From the NCBI GenBank assembly GCA_937916125.1, contig CALGGE010000008.1, positions 1 to 19,642 on the forward strand: a stretch of 19,642 nucleotides of DNA. The letters run 5' to 3'. Positions 14,856 to 19,642 of the stretch are shown piece by piece. The notes below the pieces were generated by a model. It was not told where the DNA came from, made no database searches, and saw only the letters and a program-made list of their open reading frames with translations. The translations under genes and the position numbers were made by a program. The stretch's first letter is position 1; every line of letters begins with the position of its first letter. The DNA comes from an uncultured Elusimicrobia bacterium. Lineage in GTDB: Bacteria > Elusimicrobiota > Endomicrobiia > Endomicrobiales > Endomicrobiaceae.

Positions 14856-15428
14856 ATGAAAAAAATTATATTTATTTTAGCTTTGATTGCAATATCAACT
14901 ATAAATATTTTTGGAGATAATATGAAAAAAGTTGTTTTTGTCGTTGCTCCCGAAGTTTTCAGAGATGAAGAATATATTGAACCTAAAACAATATTGGAAA
15001 AAGCAGGAACGGAAGTTACTACGGCCAGTACCGTCGCAGGTGAAATTTACGGTAAAATAAAAATAAAAGCATGGAGTCAAATGCTTGTAAAAGATATTAA
15101 AGTTGAAGATTTTGATGCGGTATTTTTTGTCGGAGGTAACGGTGCTTCCGTATATTTCGATGATAAAATTGCACATAATGTTGCAAAAAGTTTTTATGAT
15201 AACGGCAAAATTGTAAGTGCCATATGCATAGCTCCGGTAATACTTGCAAAAGCAGGTCTTCTCAACGGCAAGAAAGCAACAGTGTTCCCGAGCGGAGCGG
15301 ATATATTAAAACAAAACGGTGCCGATTATACCGGTAAATCCGTAGAAGTCGACGGGAATATCATTACTGGCAACGGACCTGAAGCGGCAAAACTTTTCGG
15401 TGAAACATTATTGCAAAAGTTGAAATGA
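14856..15428 (+). CDS. DJ-1/PfpI (ThiJ) family protein with N-terminal signal sequence
   Basis: The class I glutamine amidotransferase-like DJ-1 fold covers residues 23-190: VVFVVAPEVFRDEEY (26-40, with the acidic residue of the family), AVFFVGGNGA, and the nucleophile elbow AICIAP with Cys124. Relatives act as deglycase/glyoxalase-like enzymes, chaperones or redox sensors, so the exact role cannot be given. Residues 1-20 (two Lys, hydrophobic stretch, ending NIFG) look like a secretory signal or anchor, uncommon in this mostly cytosolic family. Met23 (14922) has GGAG (14913-14916) five bases upstream and is the usual start of the fold, so a cytosolic product is likely too. The first ATG has only a weak ribosome site. 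Its stop overlaps the next gene by four bases. Confidence 0.85.
   Translation: MKKIIFILALIAISTINIFGDNMKKVVFVVAPEVFRDEEYIEPKTILEKAGTEVTTASTVAGEIYGKIKIKAWSQMLVKDIKVEDFDAVFFVGGNGASVYFDDKIAHNVAKSFYDNGKIVSAICIAPVILAKAGLLNGKKATVFPSGADILKQNGADYTGKSVEVDGNIITGNGPEAAKLFGETLLQKLK
14913..14924 (+). promoter_or_regulatory. Internal ribosome site and alternative start in the DJ-1 gene
   Basis: GGAG (14913-14916) then five bases and an in-frame ATG (14922-14924, codon 23), just where the conserved fold begins. This site is stronger than the one before the upstream ATG 14856. Confidence 0.5.
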
Positions 15429-16435
15429 AAAAGAATATTATAATCTTAACCGTTTTGACTTTTTTATGTTTGGCAGGGCTTCTGTATTGCTTTGTTGAAC
15501 TTATTTTTAACGAAAGAGTAAATCAGCAGAAAAACAATTTAGAATCGAATACCGTGTCTTTCATAGAGCTTATTTCTCCCGAGATAAAAGCTGCAGTAAT
15601 GAAAGATGACGATATTGCACTTCTTTATTCAATAGAAAAACTTTCCAAAATAGATACCGTAAAAGAAGCTTTTATTCTTGATAAAAATTTAAATATTGTA
15701 ATTCATAATGACTCTTCCAAATGGAACAAAAAATATGACGATGATTTTTACAAAAATATCGTATCTTTAAAAAATAAATCTCTTAAGAAATCCGGTCCTT
15801 ACGATTTCGTTTATTCTCAGCCTTTAGATGATAAATCGGTTCTTTGCGTAAGTTATTCATTGCAAAATATATTCGACGATTTAAAAATGTGGAAGATAAA
15901 GTTATATGTTTATTGTTTTATTATAGCATTTTTAATGTTTTTTATTGTTTATAATCTTTTGAGATTTTTCTTTCTTCGTCCGTTCAATAAAGCCAAAAAA
16001 TATTTGTCCGTTAATGAAACGGGCAAAAAAACAATTTATTCCGATATTGTTAATATGGCTCTTTCCTGTAACGGACATTCCTTAAATAATGATGGTATTG
16101 TCGATATAAGTTTTAGAGAATTGACGAATAAAGTATTTAAAAATTATTTGAATTTGTCAGATGATATTTTTATAATTCTTGACGGTAAAGCTAAGCTTGT
16201 TTATTGTTTTGACGAAAATAATATTGTTTTGAAAAAAAAGGATTTATCTGCTCATATCGTCAGTTTAACGACGAATTCGGAAATTCTGAAAAGTGTTTCT
16301 GCCGTTTTGGAAAATCATTCGGAAACAATAAATATTGATGTTTCCGAATATAAAATAAATATTATTCCCGTATCGGGGGAAAAAGACAATCTTGTCGGAA
16401 TAATTATTTCGGGCAACAAAATAAAAGGGAATTAA
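15425..16435 (+). CDS. Two-TM membrane protein with extracytoplasmic Cache-like and cytosolic PAS-like regions, no output domain
   Basis: I do not recognise a named family. From the sequence of 336 residues: TM1 (about 5-29), an extracytoplasmic region (about 30-157) with the helix-plus-sheet look of single Cache sensors (EAFILDKNLNIVIHN, then SGPYDFVYSQPL, then SVLCVSYSL), TM2 (about 158-184), a basic junction (FLRPFNKAKKY), and a cytosolic region. Residues 245-336 (DIFIILDGKAKLVY to NLVGIIISG) resemble a PAS fold. No kinase, HAMP-MA, GGDEF or HD domain follows, so it is a sensor without an output. It overlaps DJ-1 by ATGA and lies two bases from uppP, so co-expression in one envelope operon is likely. 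It might act through a partner protein. Confidence 0.75.
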   Translation: MKKNIIILTVLTFLCLAGLLYCFVELIFNERVNQQKNNLESNTVSFIELISPEIKAAVMKDDDIALLYSIEKLSKIDTVKEAFILDKNLNIVIHNDSSKWNKKYDDDFYKNIVSLKNKSLKKSGPYDFVYSQPLDDKSVLCVSYSLQNIFDDLKMWKIKLYVYCFIIAFLMFFIVYNLLRFFFLRPFNKAKKYLSVNETGKKTIYSDIVNMALSCNGHSLNNDGIVDISFRELTNKVFKNYLNLSDDIFIILDGKAKLVYCFDENNIVLKKKDLSAHIVSLTTNSEILKSVSAVLENHSETINIDVSEYKINIIPVSGEKDNLVGIIISGNKIKGN

Positions 16436-16437
16436 CA

Positions 16438-17334
16438 ATGATTGATTTGATATTGATAATAAAGCTGATTTTTTTAGGTGTAGTTGAAGGGTTGACGGAA
16501 TTTTTGCCTATATCTTCCACTGGACATTTGATAGTTTGTGCTGATATGGTAAAGTTTAACGGTGAAGCAGCATCTCTTTTTGAGATAGTTATACAGCTCG
16601 GTGCAATACTTGCCGTTGTATGGCTGTACAGAGAAAAAATTATAAAACTGATAAGAAATTCAATCAGAGAACTAAAGTCTGTCATCCGTTACTCCGATGC
16701 CGAATCTTGCAGTTCAATATTTTCACTTTTTTACCCTTTCACATCTTCATCCAAAAATTATCCTGCATTGTCATTTGTAATTAACCTTTTTATAGCTTTT
16801 GTTCCGGCATCGGCAGTAGGTTTTTTCTTTCACGGAATAATAAAAAATTATTTATTTAATTCGATAACGGTATCATTTGCTTTGATTCTTGGCGGTTATA
16901 TAATTCTTTATATTGAGAACAAAAATATAAAAGTAAAAATACGGGAAGCTTTGGATATAGATAAAAAGTCCGCTCTGATTGTCGGGCTTTCTCAAATTCT
17001 TGCACTTATTCCCGGTGTTTCTCGTTCGGGTTCAACGATAATGGGTGGAGTTTGTTCCGGGCTTTCCAGAAAAGCATCTGCCGAATTTTCGTTTTTCTTG
17101 GCTATACCTATAATGTTTGCAGCAACTTTCTATGATTTGTACAAAAGCTCTGCAATACTAAATACCGATACGGTTATAATAATTGCCGTAGGTTTTGTTG
17201 CGGCTTTTATTTCTGCCGTAATTGTAATAAAATGGTTTATTAAATATATTTCAACAAACAATTTTAAATTATTCGGATGGTATAGAATTTTATTCGGTGC
17301 ATTGTTATTGGGATTTTATTATTTTAAAGGATGA
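16438..17334 (+). CDS. uppP: Undecaprenyl-diphosphatase UppP/BacA
   Basis: Integral membrane phosphatase that converts C55-PP to C55-P, recycling the lipid carrier for peptidoglycan and other envelope polymers and conferring bacitracin resistance when abundant. The family's two active-site motifs are present: VVEGLTEFLPISSTGH (15-30, Glu17, Glu21, His30) and IPGVSRSGST (191-200, Arg196). At 298 residues it exceeds the E. coli protein by about 25. The excess is mainly a Ser-rich loop around residues 80-108. AGGGA (16426-16430) lies seven bases before the ATG. It is the last gene of the unit starting at the cyclophilin. Confidence 0.96.
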   Translation: MIDLILIIKLIFLGVVEGLTEFLPISSTGHLIVCADMVKFNGEAASLFEIVIQLGAILAVVWLYREKIIKLIRNSIRELKSVIRYSDAESCSSIFSLFYPFTSSSKNYPALSFVINLFIAFVPASAVGFFFHGIIKNYLFNSITVSFALILGGYIILYIENKNIKVKIREALDIDKKSALIVGLSQILALIPGVSRSGSTIMGGVCSGLSRKASAEFSFFLAIPIMFAATFYDLYKSSAILNTDTVIIIAVGFVAAFISAVIVIKWFIKYISTNNFKLFGWYRILFGALLLGFYYFKG

Positions 17335-17382
17335 AACAACGGCAGGACATATAAAACTATAAGCTATCATCTTCTCGGCTGA

Positions 17383-17397
17383 GGGAACGAAGTTCCC
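17383..17397 (+). terminator. Small GC-richer hairpin after uppP
   Basis: GGGAAC (17383-17388) and GTTCCC (17392-17397) pair around GAA, and GATTTT follows. It is a candidate terminator for the cyclophilin-uppP unit, with a short T-run. The rest of the 17335-17457 spacer is A/T-rich, and I see no clear promoter in it. Confidence 0.45.
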
Positions 17398-17457
17398 GAT
17401 TTTAACAAAAAAGAAAATATTTTTTTAAATAAAATTTTATTACTAAAGGCTATATAA

Positions 17458-18048
17458 ATGAATTTTATAAGAAAGTGTTATGATTGGACGATAAATTGGT
17501 CTAAAACAAAATATGCAAACCTTGCACTTTTCTGCATAGCTTTTGCGGAAAGTTCCTTTTTTCCCGTACCGCCGGATATTTTGTTGATACCTATGGTTAT
17601 TGCCGAGAGAAAAAAATGGTTCCGTATTGCTTTGCTTTGTTCGGTAGGTTCTGTTTTAGGAGCATTATTGGGATATTTTATAGGATATTACTTCTATGAA
17701 CTTATAGGTCAGAAAATTGTTGATTTATATAATTTGCAGGGAGCTGTTGATATTGTAAGTGCAAAATATCATGAACATGCGTTCCTTGCCATATTTACCG
17801 CGGCATTTACGCCCATCCCTTTTAAAGTTTTTACAATAGTTGCAGGTCTTGTTAAAATTTCCATACTTTCTTTAATTTTTGCATCCGCAGTGGGACGTTC
17901 CGCAAGGTTTTTTATCGTCGCCGGTCTCATAAGAATTTTCGGAGAGAAAATTCAATATTTTATAGAAAAATATTTTAATCTTTTGACAATAGTTTTTACC
18001 GTACTTCTTATCGGCGGATTTACCGTATTGAAGCTGTTTACAAAATAA
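17458..18048 (+). CDS. YqaA/DedA-like (SNARE-associated, VTT domain) membrane protein
   Basis: Polytopic inner-membrane protein of 196 residues. Family marks are ESSFFPVPPDILLIP (31-45), a Gly-rich helix (64-77), FTPIPFKVFTIVAG (117-130) and GRSARFF (146-152), the Arg-bearing re-entrant region of DedA proteins. Some DedA members move undecaprenyl phosphate across the membrane; for YqaA-type members the role is unproven. Its place after uppP makes lipid-carrier recycling an attractive but inferred role. AAAGG (17445-17449) lies eight bases before the ATG. Confidence 0.88.
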   Translation: MNFIRKCYDWTINWSKTKYANLALFCIAFAESSFFPVPPDILLIPMVIAERKKWFRIALLCSVGSVLGALLGYFIGYYFYELIGQKIVDLYNLQGAVDIVSAKYHEHAFLAIFTAAFTPIPFKVFTIVAGLVKISILSLIFASAVGRSARFFIVAGLIRIFGEKIQYFIEKYFNLLTIVFTVLLIGGFTVLKLFTK

Positions 18049-18060
18049 CCTCTCTTTTTC

Positions 18061-18089
18061 TTGAAAAGTTCTTATAAAAAAGATACAAT
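18061..18089 (+). promoter_or_regulatory. Probable sigma-70 promoter of the purine operon
   Basis: TTGAAA (18061-18066), a 17-base spacer and TACAAT (18084-18089), each five of six to consensus. The start near 18096 gives an untranslated leader of about 98 bases before purC, which contains the element at 18118-18137 and a small CAGCT/AGCTG hairpin (18163-18175). No known purine riboswitch pattern is visible. Confidence 0.6.
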
Positions 18090-18117
18090 AAAAATAATTT
18101 ATAATTATTTATAGTTG

Positions 18118-18137
18118 TTTTTGCAGAACAAAAATTT
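18118..18137. repeat. Second copy of the TTTTTGCAGARCAAAAATTT element
   Basis: It matches 9920-9939 at 19 of 20 positions (A instead of G at position 11). TTTTTG and CAAAAA can pair as a hairpin with a 5-base loop, and TTTTTT follows. Here it lies in the predicted purC leader and could be an attenuator. It is followed by the octamer pair TCAGCTTA/TCAGCTGG (18162-18177). Confidence 0.5.
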
Positions 18138-18193
18138 TTTAATAGAAATATTGAAAACTTCTCAGCTTATCAGCTGGTTTATTGGAGAAAAAA

Positions 18194-19075
18194 ATGGTTA
18201 CTGCACCGGATTTACCAAATTGTAAGTTGTTGCACTCAGGCAAGGTAAGAGATGTTTATGAATATCAAAACGACAAACTCTTTATCGTCGCCACCGACAG
18301 AATTTCCGCATTTGACTACATCCTGTCTCCTCTTGTTACCGACAAGGGAAAAATTCTTCACAAAATATCAATGTTTTGGTTCGATTTTGTTCAAAATGTA
18401 ATACCTAACCATATTATAACAGGAAACTTCGACGAGTTTCCCGAAGAACTTAAAAAGTTTGAATTCCTGAAAGATCGTTCCATGATAGTAAAAAAAGCAA
18501 AAAGAATAGATATTGAATGTATCGTCAGAGGATATCTTGCAGGTTCAGGCTGGAAAGAATATCAGAAATCTCAGACGGTATGCGGAATAAAACTTCCGGC
18601 AGGGTTAAGAGAATCGGAAAAACTTCCGGAACCGATTTTTACACCTTCCACAAAAGCCGACGACGGCGAACATGATCAAAATATTTCTTTTGAAGAAACC
18701 GTAAAGCTGATAGGCGAAGATTTGGCTGCACAGATAAACGAAATATCAATAACTCTTTACAAAAAAGTCAGCGAATATTGTGCCACAAGAGGAATAATTC
18801 TTGCCGATACAAAGTTGGAATTCGGTATTTATGACGGCAAACTTATTTTGATAGACGAAATATTTACTCCTGACTCTTCAAGATTTTGGGAAAAAGATAA
18901 ATATGAGGTCGGTAAATCTCAGGACAGCTTGGATAAACAGTTTGTAAGAGATTATTTAGAGAAAATAAAATGGAATAAACAGCCTCCTGTTCCGGTTCTT
19001 CCGGAAGATGTTGTAAATAAGACGAGAGAAAAGTATGTTGAGGCTTACGAAAAAATAACTGGAAGGAAATTTTAA
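18194..19075 (+). CDS. purC: Phosphoribosylaminoimidazole-succinocarboxamide synthase (SAICAR synthetase)
   Basis: ATP-dependent ligation of CAIR and aspartate in purine synthesis. The 293-residue protein is the longer PurC type. It has GKVRDVYE near the N-terminus, ATDRISAFD, RGYLAGSGWKEYQKS, PSTKADDGEHD, DTKLEFG and DEIFTPDSSRFW, and ends with the DKQFVRDYL region. I chose ATG 18194 because GGAG (18184-18187) lies six bases upstream. A possible TTG start at 18182 overlaps that very ribosome site and would add only MEKK. purS follows two bases after its stop, so the operon is purC-purS-purL. Confidence 0.96.
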   Translation: MVTAPDLPNCKLLHSGKVRDVYEYQNDKLFIVATDRISAFDYILSPLVTDKGKILHKISMFWFDFVQNVIPNHIITGNFDEFPEELKKFEFLKDRSMIVKKAKRIDIECIVRGYLAGSGWKEYQKSQTVCGIKLPAGLRESEKLPEPIFTPSTKADDGEHDQNISFEETVKLIGEDLAAQINEISITLYKKVSEYCATRGIILADTKLEFGIYDGKLILIDEIFTPDSSRFWEKDKYEVGKSQDSLDKQFVRDYLEKIKWNKQPPVPVLPEDVVNKTREKYVEAYEKITGRKF

Positions 19076-19077
19076 TT

Positions 19078-19545
19078 ATGATATTTGAAATAGAAATAAA
19101 AACGAAAAAAGGTTTTGTTGATCCGCAGGGGGAACATACTTTGTCCGATATCGCATCTATAGGAATAAAAGATGTTTCTTCCGCGGAGTATATAGCGGTT
19201 TACAGGCTTGACGGTGATATTAATAAAAGACAGGCTGAATTCATCGGTAAAGAATTGTTGAGCGATAAAATTACCGAAGATTTTGCCGTGAAAGAATATA
19301 AAGATTTAAAAGATAAAAAAATAGAAAAAAATTCCATAGAAGTTTGGTTTAAACACGGTGTAACCGATACGGTTAGCGAAAGTGTTGTAAAAGCCATAAA
19401 AGATTTGGGAATAAAAGAAGATATTGTTGTTAAGACAGGCAAAAAATATTGCCTTAACGGGAAAAATATAGACGATAATAAATTGAAAAAAATAGCAACG
19501 GGCTTGCTTGCAAATACTTTAATTCAGGAATATTTAATAAAATGA
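19078..19545 (+). CDS. purS: FGAM synthase PurS subunit, two PurS domains fused in tandem
   Basis: PurS joins PurL and PurQ in the ATP- and glutamine-dependent conversion of FGAR to FGAM. Ordinary PurS has about 80 residues and acts as a dimer. This protein has 155 and contains two PurS-like halves. The first (about 1-78) carries VDPQGEHTLSDIASIGI and AEFIGKELLSDKITEDF. The second (about 86-155) carries VTDTVSESVVKAIKDLGI and LKKIATGLLANTLIQEY. Aligned by eye, the halves match in pattern. A linker of Lys and Asp (73-84) joins them. AAGGA (19063-19067) lies ten bases before the ATG. Its stop overlaps the purL start by ATGA, which implies coupled translation of the complex. Confidence 0.88.
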   Translation: MIFEIEIKTKKGFVDPQGEHTLSDIASIGIKDVSSAEYIAVYRLDGDINKRQAEFIGKELLSDKITEDFAVKEYKDLKDKKIEKNSIEVWFKHGVTDTVSESVVKAIKDLGIKEDIVVKTGKKYCLNGKNIDDNKLKKIATGLLANTLIQEYLIK

Positions 19546-19642
19546 AAGTAAACACAATTGAAATTTTAAGTTTAAATGACAAACAGTTGGTAGAACTCAG
19601 CAGAAAAAGCACTTTGTCTCTTTCCATTGTCGAGATGAAAGA
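19542..19642 (+). CDS. purL: FGAM synthase PurL subunit, N-terminal fragment cut by the window edge
   Basis: Only 33 codons are visible: MKVNTIEILSLNDKQLVELS followed by RKSTLSLSIVEMK. The LSxxxLSLSxxEM pattern is the short helical lead that precedes the first AIRS-like domain of PurL. Its position directly after purS with a four-base overlap supports the call. AGGA (19526-19529) is the likely ribosome site, inside purS. Confidence 0.78.
   Translation, partial: MKVNTIEILSLNDKQLVELSRKSTLSLSIVEMK

Noticed and set aside
18182..18193. TTG start of purC giving MEKK before the Met
   Set aside because: The TTG overlaps the GGAG that serves ATG 18194, and the family N-terminus starts at the ATG.
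18096..18193. Purine riboswitch before purC
   Set aside because: The leader is A/T-rich and lacks the three-helix purine aptamer core; only small hairpins and the repeat element are visible.

Overview
The window is a gene-dense stretch of a low-G+C (about one third G+C by eye) bacterial chromosome. It holds 22 protein genes, one of them cut by the right edge. All but one read on the plus strand, and no spacer exceeds about 150 bases. Heptose and KDO genes point to a Gram-negative envelope with LPS inner core. The mixed affinities, A/T-rich codons and domain choices (long-form PurC, tandem PurS, single-domain heptose kinase) would suit an Elusimicrobiota/Endomicrobium-like organism, but that placement is inference. 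I see no rRNA, tRNA, CRISPR array, phage or insertion sequence.

Layout. 75-2880: LPS inner-core sugar genes hldD, hldE1 (kinase only) and kdsB. 2922-3635 (minus): the SAH/MTA nucleosidase mtnN, divergent from an iron-type alcohol dehydrogenase (3740-4906). The two share a symmetric bidirectional promoter and lepA follows. 6773-10624: a partial histidine operon (hisD, a small unknown acidic protein, hisB, hisA, hisI) ending in a divergent trpF; hisG, hisC, hisH, hisF and hisE are not here. 10708-14069: cinA, ruvX, a YacP/NYN RNase-like gene and mltG, closely packed. 14178-17334: a probable envelope unit behind a strong promoter, with a lipoprotein cyclophilin, a DJ-1/PfpI protein with a signal sequence, a two-TM sensor-like protein with no output domain, and uppP. 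17458-18048: a YqaA/DedA (VTT) membrane protein. 18194-end: a purine operon, purC, a tandem-domain purS and the start of purL.

The genes are mostly ordinary housekeeping. The more unusual signals lie in how they are arranged and expressed: (1) a perfect 12-bp inverted repeat that forms two mirror-image sigma-70 promoters between mtnN and the dehydrogenase; (2) a predicted leaderless mRNA for the cyclophilin; (3) two adjacent genes, cyclophilin and DJ-1, each with a signal peptide followed by an in-frame internal ATG with its own Shine-Dalgarno, suggesting exported and cytosolic forms; (4) two PurS domains fused in tandem; (5) a TrpF with several active-site substitutions; (6) a family of degenerate short tandem repeats and short hairpins with purine triloops that fill most of the spacers.

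Motif and promoter calls were made by reading the sequence. No homology search or folding program was run.
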